Origin: Draconibacterium orientale
Lineage (GTDB): Bacteria; Bacteroidota; Bacteroidia; Bacteroidales; UBA12170
Length of the DNA: 41,409 nt
Reading direction: 5' to 3'
Assembly (NCBI GenBank): GCA_020718205.1
Contig: DYSN01000023.1
Span: 1 to 41,409 of the forward strand
The position numbers were made by a program, and so were the translations under genes. How positions within the stretch are numbered: the stretch's first letter is position 1; each line of letters starts with the position of its first letter. This document shows, one piece after another, positions 25,011 to 32,226 of the stretch. The notes beneath the pieces were generated by a model that was not told the DNA's origin, ran no database searches, and saw only the letters and a list, made by a program, of their open reading frames with translations.

Positions 25011-25676
25011 TTATTTTACCAGAACTTCATCAATCATTCCATATTCCTTGGCTTCGAATGAAGTCATCCAATAATCGCGGTCGCCGTCTTTTTCAATTTT
25101 TTCCATTTCCTGTCCGCTGTGGAGGCTGATGATTTGGTAGAGTTCTTTCTTGAGTTTCATGATTTCTTTGGCGGTAATTTCTATGTCGCTGGCCTGACCC
25201 TGAGCACCACCCATGGGTTGATGGATAAGCACCCGGCTGTGTTTTAAGGCTGTCCGTTTACCTTTTTCACCGGCACAAAGCAATACGGCTCCCATACTTG
25301 CTGCCATTCCAGTACAGATGGTAGCTATCTGGGGTTGAATATATTGCATGGTATCGTAGATTCCCAGTCCGGCATAAACCGATCCGCCCGGAGTGTTCAA
25401 ATAGATTTGAATGTCTTTCTCGGCATCGGCACTTTCTAAAAATAGAAGCTGAGCCTGAATGATATTGGATACGTAATCATCAATGGGAACGCCCAAAAAG
25501 ATGATTCGATCCATCATCAAACGCGAAAAAACATCCATTTGAGCCACGTTGAGCTGACGCTCTTCGATGATGGTGGGCGAAATATAATTTTGAACCATCG
25601 ATGTATAACGATGCATGGTCAGGCTGCTGATTCCCATGTGACGGGTAGCATATTTGTGAAATTCGTTTGAGTTCAT
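25011..25676 (-). CDS. clpP: ATP-dependent Clp protease proteolytic subunit ClpP
   Basis: 221 residues. The catalytic triad is visible: Ser127 ([11 protein letters not shown]), His152 ([13 protein letters not shown]) and Asp201 (DRDYWMTS). Substrate-binding [15 protein letters not shown] is also present. The N-terminal propeptide region before [11 protein letters not shown] is about 30 residues and may be removed. It forms the tetradecameric barrel that degrades proteins delivered by ClpX (next gene). It lies 15 bp after tig in the classical tig-clpP-clpX order. Confidence 0.97.
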   Translation of the reverse strand: MNSNEFHKYATRHMGISSLTMHRYTSMVQNYISPTIIEERQLNVAQMDVFSRLMMDRIIFLGVPIDDYVSNIIQAQLLFLESADAEKDIQIYLNTPGGSVYAGLGIYDTMQYIQPQIATICTGMAASMGAVLLCAGEKGKRTALKHSRVLIHQPMGGAQGQASDIEITAKEIMKLKKELYQIISLHSGQEMEKIEKDGDRDYWMTSFEAKEYGMIDEVLVK

Positions 25677-25691
25677 AGTGTTGATTTGATG

Positions 25692-27062
25692 TTAGTTAAC
25701 TCTTGCTGAACCGGCCTTGGCCACAAATTCGTCCAGGGTTACAGTTTCTTCATTTAAAGATAAAGAAAGTTTTAATAGAGTCAACACTTTTTCATCTAAA
25801 AGCTGATTATAAATTTTGTTAGTTTCTTCTTCGTTCTTCATAACACTTTCTATGATTGAATTTACGATTCCTTCGGAAGCTGGGTTCATTTCCATGCCAC
25901 CAAAATACTGGCCGGTTACAAAGGATCTGATTTGGTTTTTTACATCGTCGACAGAAACATGAATATCGTTGTCTTTAATTAGCTTTGATTGAAGGAGTTG
26001 CCATTTGAAGGTTTCTGAATAGCTGAGATACTGTTCTTCAATCTGTTCCATAGAAATTTCGTGTTTATTGTTCTCGTGAATCCAGCGTTTCAGGAAACTA
26101 TCGGGCAACGAAAGGTTTGCTTTTGCCACCAGAGTATCCATAGCAGTGCTGAGGAATAGTTTATCGCTTTCAACATCGAATTGTTTGGCGGCATCTTCCT
26201 TTATACGGTTTCGTAAATCTTCGTGCGATTTGAGTTCAGAAGAAGGATAGGCTTTTTTGAATAAATCTTCGTTGATTTCGGCAGGCAAAACATTGGTTAT
26301 ATCGCTGATAACCACTTCGAAATTGGCTTCCAGATTTTCTACCATCACTTTGGCAACCGATAGCATGGCAGCAACTTTATTCAAATTGCCAAAGGCTGTA
26401 ACCGGGTTAAAAACAACCACTTCGTTTTTAGAACGGCCTATAAGCGCGGCTTTTACTTCTTCCGACTGAATATCGGCCATGCTAAAATTGCCATTTTTGC
26501 TTTGAATTCCACCTTCGAGAATAGCCCCGGAAGCATCAAGCTGAGTAAAAGAAGCTTTAACCGTGCTGTTGGCCTCGATGGTATCGGGAGCGGTATGTTG
26601 GCCAAATCGCTCTAAAATATCGGTTTCATACTCGCTGATTAAATCTTCGGTGACTTCGATATGATGATAGAACACATGAATGTCTTTGTTCAACTCAAGG
26701 TCGATTTGGGGGAAAAAACCCAGGTCGAAATAAAAGGCAAAATCCTTGTTATTCTCAAAATCTACATCATCTTCGCGCGAATCGCTGGGAAGTGGCTGAC
26801 CTATGATATCGAGTTTGTTCTCGGTCACATAATTGTTGAGACCATCGGAAAGCATTTTATTGATTTCCTCAGCTAAAACCGATTTACCATACATTTTATT
26901 AACCATTCCAGCGGGAACTTTTCCAACTCGGAAACCTGGAATAGTAGCTTTTCTTCTGAGGTCGGCCAATGATTTGGCAACATTCTCTGCATAATCGGCT
27001 TCAAATATTTCTACCTTAAGGGTGGCTGTTAAATCTCCTGTGTTTTCTCTTGAGATATTCAT
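25692..27062 (-). CDS. tig: Trigger factor, ribosome-associated chaperone
   Basis: 456 residues from the ATG at 27062, where the family start MNISRENTGDLTATLKVEI lies; an upstream ATG at 27110 is not needed. The ribosome-binding domain contains GFRVGKVPAGMVNKMYGK, the trigger factor version of the GFRxGKxP loop. The C-terminal chaperone arms (about 260-440) are present (LFLSTAMDTLVAKANLSLP). The middle FKBP-type segment (about 155-245) is poorly conserved and lacks the usual peptidyl-prolyl isomerase motifs. It probably folds nascent chains as they leave the ribosome. It is the first gene of the operon with clpP and clpX. Confidence 0.93.
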   Translation of the reverse strand: MNISRENTGDLTATLKVEIFEADYAENVAKSLADLRRKATIPGFRVGKVPAGMVNKMYGKSVLAEEINKMLSDGLNNYVTENKLDIIGQPLPSDSREDDVDFENNKDFAFYFDLGFFPQIDLELNKDIHVFYHHIEVTEDLISEYETDILERFGQHTAPDTIEANSTVKASFTQLDASGAILEGGIQSKNGNFSMADIQSEEVKAALIGRSKNEVVVFNPVTAFGNLNKVAAMLSVAKVMVENLEANFEVVISDITNVLPAEINEDLFKKAYPSSELKSHEDLRNRIKEDAAKQFDVESDKLFLSTAMDTLVAKANLSLPDSFLKRWIHENNKHEISMEQIEEQYLSYSETFKWQLLQSKLIKDNDIHVSVDDVKNQIRSFVTGQYFGGMEMNPASEGIVNSIIESVMKNEEETNKIYNQLLDEKVLTLLKLSLSLNEETVTLDEFVAKAGSARVN

Positions 27063-27163
27063 GAATTGTTGTTTTATATTGTTGACTGTTAATCGTAAAA
27101 AAATAAACACTGATTGATAAACAACCTGTTAATATTTTTTACCCTCTCTATTTTTAGGGCTGC

Positions 27164-27171
27164 AAATATAT
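27164..27171 (-). promoter_or_regulatory. -7 element (TATATTTG) of the tig-clpP-clpX operon
   Basis: On the minus strand TATATTTG reads from 27171 to 27164, about 100 bp before the tig ATG. No well-spaced TTG was found upstream. Confidence 0.55.
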
Positions 27172-27352
27172 TAAATTATTCAATTGTTTTGGCTCTAATT
27201 CCAAGTTTGCATTTTTACCAGTATCTACAAGCCGACAGGCAACAATAGGAGTATATGGCTCATTAAAAAGTAGAGATTCTTAGGCTAATAATGGTGATAA
27301 GCTCGTTGTAGAATTGTTTTGAATAGGTGCTTTTTGATTGGCGATGATGTAT

Positions 27353-27384
27353 AAAAAAACCAGCCCTCCACCAGGAAGAGCCGG
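27353..27384 (-). terminator. Terminator downstream of the YccF gene
   Basis: On the minus strand CCGGCTCT (27384-27377) pairs with AGGGCTGG (27367-27360), with two G-U pairs in RNA, and seven T's follow. It is 150 bp after the YccF stop. Confidence 0.72.
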
Positions 27385-27533
27385 CTCTGGACGAAACCGG
27401 ATGTACAGGGTATGACAAGTTTGGGTATTAAAGTATCATTTGTTTTATGAGGATATTACCATCTTTTCGCCATTTTATCCAGATTTTGTGCATTAATTGG
27501 GGGATTTAAATTTTTAAATATTTCGAGCATTTA

Positions 27534-28010
27534 TCAGGAAACATGGGCGGCTCTTTTGCTCTCAATCATATCTACTTGCGCTTTTGCCTTTCTGTTTTCC
27601 ATCTCGTTGGCAATGGATTTAGAGACGCATTTTTTATTGACAGGGTTGAGGAAAGTAGAAAGTGATTTGGCCAAAACCATAGCAACCGGAATTCCAACCA
27701 GTGAAATGAAAAGTCCCGCAATTTGGAATAAGGAGAAAATAACCAAAAGAAGTCCAATGGGGAAATACAGAATCCGCACAATGAGTCCAAACGATTCCCA
27801 CAGTTTGTTTTGATCGGTACTTACTTCCCGGCTGTCGATCATTGCACTTGAAAATGGTGCCATCAGAAATTTCGATAATTGAATGAGTCCCAGTCCGAGC
27901 GGAGCTCCAACCACAGTTATAACCAGCAGACTGCCAAGCAAAAAGGTTAAAAGGGCCGAAACCCATCCAAAAAAAGGAAAATGCCAAATAATGTTTCCTA
28001 ATGTTCTCAT
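27534..28010 (-). CDS. YccF-family inner membrane protein
   Basis: 158 residues from the ATG at 28010 (MRTLGNIIWHFPFFGWVSAL), which is the conserved family start; a longer frame exists to 28139 but its N-terminus is polar and unsupported. Two YccF-type membrane units: helices about 12-35 and 85-115, with GAPLGLGLIQLSKFLMAPF in between and the later GIPVAMVLAKSL repeating the pattern. A charged C-terminal tail of about 35 residues follows. The family is widespread in bacteria and its function is not known. It has a terminator of its own and probably is monocistronic. Confidence 0.85.
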   Translation of the reverse strand: MRTLGNIIWHFPFFGWVSALLTFLLGSLLVITVVGAPLGLGLIQLSKFLMAPFSSAMIDSREVSTDQNKLWESFGLIVRILYFPIGLLLVIFSLFQIAGLFISLVGIPVAMVLAKSLSTFLNPVNKKCVSKSIANEMENRKAKAQVDMIESKRAAHVS

Positions 28011-28198
28011 AATGTGTTTATTGATTTTTTTTGTCCTACTCATAAGGCTTTTCGGTTTCGCCCCGTTTTTTTGAGTGGTAGCTGAATTCCACTTGCGTTT
28101 TGTTGACACAAATGTATGCTCCGCAGGGCTGTTGGACAAATGTTGTGTGTCCCGATTTATAAATCAGACCAAAAGCTATATAATTGAATATCTTTGTG

Positions 28199-30202
28199 TT
28201 AGCCTGTTTGGTTCACATCACTTTCCATTCTGGAGCGAAAAGCCAGATATTCCGATGGTGTAACGGTCATAATTTTTTTGAATGCCGAGTTAAAAGCACT
28301 CTTGGAGTGAAAGCCCACGTTTTGGGCAATTCCTTCAATGGTAATATGTTTGTTGGTAGGATCGTCAAACATTTTGCAGGCTTCTTCCACGCGGTATTGA
28401 TTAACCATGTATCGGAAATTTTGCTGTGACACTTCATTAATAACATTGGAAAGATAGCTTGTGTTGGTATTGAGTCGGTGTGCCAAATCGGATAAAGAAA
28501 TATCGTGTTGCAGATAAACTTTCTCATTTTGCATCATATCCTGAAGTTTCAGCCACATGGTAATCTGTAAATCGGGATCAAGTTTTATTTTGGGGAGCTT
28601 CTCGTCAGTCTCATCTGACTGCAAATCAGATATTTCTTCCAAATTCGATTTGTTTTCTTTTTTAAAGGCTTCAATCCATTTTTTTCGTTTTTCCAGGTTG
28701 CGTAAGTGCAAATGATACAGCGTACCCGCCATTAAGCTAATCCAGAAAAAACCAGTGATGATGAGAATGATGGTCCAGTTTTTATCCTTTTTTTTGGTGG
28801 AAACTATCAGGGCTTTTATTTGGTCATCTTTTTTATTGGTTTCGTATTTGATTTGCAACTCAGTAATATTGTTAAAATTGGACGCAGCGATAATGGAGTC
28901 CTTACCCAGAGTATAAATTTTATAATATTTTAATGCCCTTGATGCATCTCCTGTTGATTGATAGGTTTCTGAAATGGCTTGCAGGTTCTCTAAAACCATA
29001 GAGTAGACATGAAGTTTCTGAGCTTTGCCCATACTTTCATTAAAGTAAAACAGTGCGCTATCGTAATCCTTAAGCAAAACCATATAATGGCCTTTCGAAT
29101 ATTGCCACGAGGCTGTGGATAATTCGTCAGCAGCTTTGCGTTTTGTTTCGTTGGCATTTTCCAGAGACAATCTGGCCTGTTCAGCATTTTTTTTGCTAAC
29201 ATAAACCCTCGCCAGATTGCTGTGGATAAAACAGGCCCCCTGCCAATCCTGTACCTTCTCTTTTAATTGTGCCCCTTCAGTAAAATAAGGTATGGCCAAA
29301 TCGTATTCTTTTTTTAAATATAGCTCGTAGCCTTTGAAATTCAATGCATAAGCAATGGCTTTATCATCTTTTAGTTTTCTGAATATGGCCAGCCCTTTTT
29401 CGTAAAAGCTGTTTTCGTTTTTTTGAATCTGATCGCCAATTACGGTTGAAGCATTAATATAGGCATAGCCTAAAATCAAACTATCGGCTGTTTTTTCCAT
29501 AATTGCAATTGACCTTAGGTATTGCTCATTGGCCTTCTCCATTAAACCTAAGTCGCAAAATTTTACCCCCAGATGCTGAACAAACGATCCAATAAGATTA
29601 CTGTCGGCAGATAACCTGAAGCAACTGTCCGCTTTTTTAAGATTTTCAATAAGAAGCTGGGTTTTACTCAGGTGTTTATTGCTGGCACTCAATCCCAGAA
29701 ATATTCTGCCCTTCCAATATTGGTCATTCTCGGAAAATCTGCTCTCAAGGGCCATATTAAACCAGGTGATGGCTGTTTCATAATTTCCAAAAAGATTATT
29801 TATTCGCCCTTGCAGAAAATAGTACATGAATGATTGATTGCTAAAAAATTTCTCATTCATGTATGCTTTTGCTTTCTCGCAATAGAAATCAGCGGAGTCG
29901 GCTTTTCCCATAGCGGTATAGGTGATTCCTGCAAAAAGCCATGATTTACAAAGCAGTGAATCGTTGTTTAGATGCATACTTAATTCTGCGGCCAGCTTCG
30001 ATAGTTCCATGGTCCGCTCAAGCGAATCGGTGATCCGAAGGTTGATAATTTGGTGTAAAACAGCTATTTGTTCATGTCCGGATGTTGTTGAATATAATTT
30101 GTACAATCTATCCCCCAGAACTTTGGTAGATTCACCTTTGGCAGTGAAAAGTCCTGAAACAAGAAAAAACACGGTTAGAATGATAGTTTTTACTGTGTTC
30201 AC
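28199..30202 (-). CDS. Membrane-bound TPR/AraC-type one-component regulator
   Basis: 667 residues. A signal peptide or first helix (about 1-23) is followed by a periplasmic array of TPR repeats (about 40-430; for example FNMALESRFSENDQYWKGRI and FKGYELYLKKEYDLAIPYFT) and a transmembrane helix (about 476-498, IILIITGFFWISLMAGTLY). A cytoplasmic linker and an AraC-type double helix-turn-helix close the protein (about 545-660; DISLSDLAHRLNTNTSYLSN and IAQNVGFHSKSAFNSAFKKI). It probably senses a periplasmic signal through the TPRs and acts directly on DNA, as proposed for similar Bacteroidota proteins. The target genes are unknown. The neighbouring thioredoxin-like T9SS gene is a possible target by position only. 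Confidence 0.9.
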   Translation of the reverse strand: MNTVKTIILTVFFLVSGLFTAKGESTKVLGDRLYKLYSTTSGHEQIAVLHQIINLRITDSLERTMELSKLAAELSMHLNNDSLLCKSWLFAGITYTAMGKADSADFYCEKAKAYMNEKFFSNQSFMYYFLQGRINNLFGNYETAITWFNMALESRFSENDQYWKGRIFLGLSASNKHLSKTQLLIENLKKADSCFRLSADSNLIGSFVQHLGVKFCDLGLMEKANEQYLRSIAIMEKTADSLILGYAYINASTVIGDQIQKNENSFYEKGLAIFRKLKDDKAIAYALNFKGYELYLKKEYDLAIPYFTEGAQLKEKVQDWQGACFIHSNLARVYVSKKNAEQARLSLENANETKRKAADELSTASWQYSKGHYMVLLKDYDSALFYFNESMGKAQKLHVYSMVLENLQAISETYQSTGDASRALKYYKIYTLGKDSIIAASNFNNITELQIKYETNKKDDQIKALIVSTKKKDKNWTIILIITGFFWISLMAGTLYHLHLRNLEKRKKWIEAFKKENKSNLEEISDLQSDETDEKLPKIKLDPDLQITMWLKLQDMMQNEKVYLQHDISLSDLAHRLNTNTSYLSNVINEVSQQNFRYMVNQYRVEEACKMFDDPTNKHITIEGIAQNVGFHSKSAFNSAFKKIMTVTPSEYLAFRSRMESDVNQTG

Positions 30203-30393
30203 AATTGATTTTGATTGTAATCCTAATGCACCACTTTCGAAGGGCTAATTTCATCAATTTTATTGACTTGAAGATGAGTTTTATTCGATTTTTTTTGGGG
30301 GATATTAAATCATTTGATTTTGGGATAAACGAGATTGAAAGGAGTGAAGGGAGCTTAAAATATTTTGAAAGCAATGATGAGAAGTAATCAACA

Positions 30394-30427
30394 AAAACAC
30401 GGTTAAGTTCCAAATCAAACTTAACCG
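30394..30427 (-). terminator. Terminator after the thioredoxin-like T9SS gene
   Basis: On the minus strand CGGTTAAGTT (30427-30418) pairs with AACTTAACCG (30409-30400), followed by TGTTTTTG. Ten-bp perfect stem 24 bp after the stop codon. Confidence 0.88.
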
Positions 30428-30451
30428 CGCCACAAATTTTAGAAATGAATC

Positions 30452-31489
30452 CTATTTTATAATTACTCTCTCTTTATAATCCTGAACGCCATTTTTCGCG
30501 CATACAATATAAACTCCCGATTTCAGCGATGTAATGTCGAGAACAGTTTGTGTTTTCGATAAAGTTGCTGTATGAACCATTTGTCCGGTAATATCATAAA
30601 CCGAAATGTTGTAGGTACCTTCACCAGGCAAAATCACTTCGAAATTCCCATCACCGGGGTTGGGGTAAACGTTAAACTCCTTTTTTGAAAATTCCTGAAA
30701 TCCTGAGCAATCCCGAACATCAACAAAATCGTCAATAAAAATGGTATCGGAATATAATCGATTTTTGATAATTAGACGAACACTGAATTCTCCTACCGTA
30801 TCATAAAAGATTGTGGGGTTTCTTTGTGATGATGATTCCGGCTTTCCACCTTCAAAATCCCACGAGATTGAATCTATTAAGCCAACGGAGCTATTGAAGA
30901 ATTGAATGGTCTGACCACTGCAAATAGTATCATTAAGCACAAAAAAATTTGCTTGAATTTGATAATCAATACATTCGAACATTGATATATTGTAGTCTTC
31001 AAGTGGATTAATTATGTATGAAGCATTGGGTATGGGATAAATGTCCGATTCCACAATTCTATGATCCGGAGCAATAAGTATGATTGTTGGAAAGGTTTGA
31101 ATTCGGTATAAATGCGCAATTTGAGTTTCATGACCTTCAATCCCGGAGATGGTTCTATAGTTTATACCAAAGGTTTGGTGGAATTGTTGACAAATCGAAT
31201 CAGTATCTCTATCGCTTATGCTAATAAAGTCTACATCAAAATCTCATCATCCAAAATATTCATAGGCTTGCCGGATAAAAGGGGCTGTATGCTGACAAGG
31301 TTCGCAATCGGCATAATAAAAATTAAGGAGTACATATTTGTTTTCCTGATCCAATACTTTAAATAGTTGTACACTGTCGCCATGGATATCCACTGTTTTA
31401 AAATCAACGGCCTCATCGAGCGGACTTTGGGCAGCCAAATGTACCAATGCCGCAATGTATAGTATCGACCCCGGCAACAGCCTGTTCAT
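30452..31489 (-). pseudogene. Thioredoxin-like T9SS sorting-domain protein split by tandem TGA codons
   Basis: One continuous frame of 346 codons, interrupted only by two adjacent TGA codons at 31249-31247 and 31246-31244. The N-terminal part has a signal peptide (LLPGSILYIAALVHLAAQ) and a thioredoxin-fold start with a CxxC motif (FYYADCEPCQHTAPF). After the stops the same frame gives DFDVDFISISDRDTDSICQQ and the thioredoxin cis-Pro region RIQTFPTIILIAPDHRIVE. A PKD-like segment (SWDFEGGKPESSSQRNPT) and a type A sorting domain (FNVYPNPGDGNFEV, ending KERVIIK) complete it. Relatives, as I recall them, have a Cys directly after the EYFG motif, at the first TGA. The intact surroundings suggest a recent inactivation, or less likely recoding. 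It has a perfect promoter (31533-31504, minus) and terminator. Confidence 0.75.
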
Positions 31490-31503
31490 GATGATTTTTT
31501 GAG

Positions 31504-31533
31504 CAAAGATAAAAATTTACAAACTGAACTCAA
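31504..31533 (-). promoter_or_regulatory. Promoter of the thioredoxin-like T9SS gene
   Basis: On the minus strand TTG (31533-31531), a 19-bp spacer, and TATCTTTG (31511-31504), 14 bp before the ATG. Perfect consensus match. Confidence 0.78.
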
Positions 31534-31653
31534 TTTGCTTTCCTGGTACATCTTTTAAAAGCTGTTTAGTTTTATTATAAATTCCACTGGCAGGGTTTTG
31601 AGAAAAACCCAAATTATTAAATAACGCATAATCAGTAATTTATACTCATTCTT

Positions 31654-31682
31654 ATTTGGATTATTTATAAATTTATCCAAAT
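31654..31682. repeat. Inverted repeat ATTTGGAT-N13-ATCCAAAT upstream of the hydrogenase promoter
   Basis: Eight-base perfect arms (31654-31661 and 31675-31682) around TATTTATAAATTT, which is itself AT-symmetric. It is centred about 80 bp before the predicted transcription start and may be a binding site for a dimeric regulator. Confidence 0.55.
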
Positions 31683-31690
31683 ATCAATAT

Positions 31691-31710
31691 ATTGTGAAAT
31701 TTATAACAAT
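31691..31710 (+). promoter_or_regulatory. Rex-like operator at the hydrogenase promoter
   Basis: TTGTGAAATTTATAACAA (31692-31709) matches the Rex dyad TTGTGAA-N4-TTCACAA / TTGTTAA-N4-TTAACAA with the inner bases slightly imperfect in the right half. It sits just upstream of the -33 element. Rex is a repressor that senses the NADH/NAD+ ratio and commonly controls hydrogenases and fermentation genes. No rex gene is in this window. Confidence 0.6.
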
Positions 31711-31714
31711 TCAA

Positions 31715-31746
31715 TTTGGCGGTTTGGTTGGTTGCCCGTAATTTTG
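31715..31746 (+). promoter_or_regulatory. Promoter of the [FeFe]-hydrogenase operon
   Basis: TTTG at 31715-31718, 20-bp spacer, TAATTTTG at 31739-31746. Perfect fit to the Bacteroidota consensus, 54 bp before the ATG at 31801. Confidence 0.82.
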
Positions 31747-31800
31747 CGCCATTGTTAACGGAATAACAAAATTGATTGAGTTAAATATAAAACTAAAAGT

Positions 31801-32196
31801 ATGGCAAAAGTTAAAACATTAGCCGATTTACGAAACATGAGAAATGAATTGCAAAGCAAAATTCAACTCAGGCAAAACGCCGATCATCCCGAGTCGGTGG
31901 TTCAAATTAAAGTAGGTATGGCCACCAGCGGAATAGCCAGCGGAGCTAAAGAAGTTTACCACTATTTCAACGCCGAATTATCTAAGCGCAATATCAATGG
32001 AATCACCATTAAGGTGGGCGATATGGGCTATTGCTACGCCGAACCCACTGTCGAAGTGCTCGTTCCCGGCAAAGACCCCATAGTTTTTGGTTATGTCGAC
32101 GTGAAAAAAGCCGACCAAATCATTGAAAAATATATCAAGCAAGGCGAACTTCTCGATGGCATCATACCGCCAAACTATCAAACCATTGACGAGTAA
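31801..32196 (+). CDS. Thioredoxin-like ferredoxin-fold protein of the hydrogenase operon (cysteine-poor)
   Basis: 131 residues. It resembles the thioredoxin-like [2Fe-2S] ferredoxins associated with NuoE/NuoF and HydABC complexes: MATSGIASGAKEVYHYF and VGDMGYCYAEPTVEVLVPG. Family members usually have Cys in MGTCGIAAGA and TGCMGLC. Here the first is Ser, the second is Asp, and only the Cys in MGYCYAEP remains (one Cys in the whole protein). It cannot bind a normal [2Fe-2S] cluster with its own cysteines. It is the first gene of the operon, 30 bp before hydB, and probably is a structural or assembly subunit, or a relic. The C-terminal region GYVDVKKADQIIEKYIKQGE is well conserved. Confidence 0.85.
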   Translation: MAKVKTLADLRNMRNELQSKIQLRQNADHPESVVQIKVGMATSGIASGAKEVYHYFNAELSKRNINGITIKVGDMGYCYAEPTVEVLVPGKDPIVFGYVDVKKADQIIEKYIKQGELLDGIIPPNYQTIDE

Positions 32197-32226
32197 AATC
32201 TTTTAATCATTAGAAAATTTAATCCT

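Larger units (their letters stand above)
27063..27533. other. Long gap upstream of tig
   Basis: About 470 bp without a supported gene. It contains the tig promoter (27164-27171, minus strand) and the yccF terminator (27353-27384, minus strand). The remaining 27172-27352 and 27385-27533 stretches show nothing recognisable. Confidence 0.5.

Noticed and set aside
28011..28139. N-terminal extension of the YccF protein
   Set aside because: The conserved family start is the ATG at 28010; the extra 43 residues are polar and unlike the family.
31244..31249. TGA read as a sense codon (alternative genetic code)
   Set aside because: Other genes here end in TGA (for example at 4222) and use TGG for Trp, so the code is standard.
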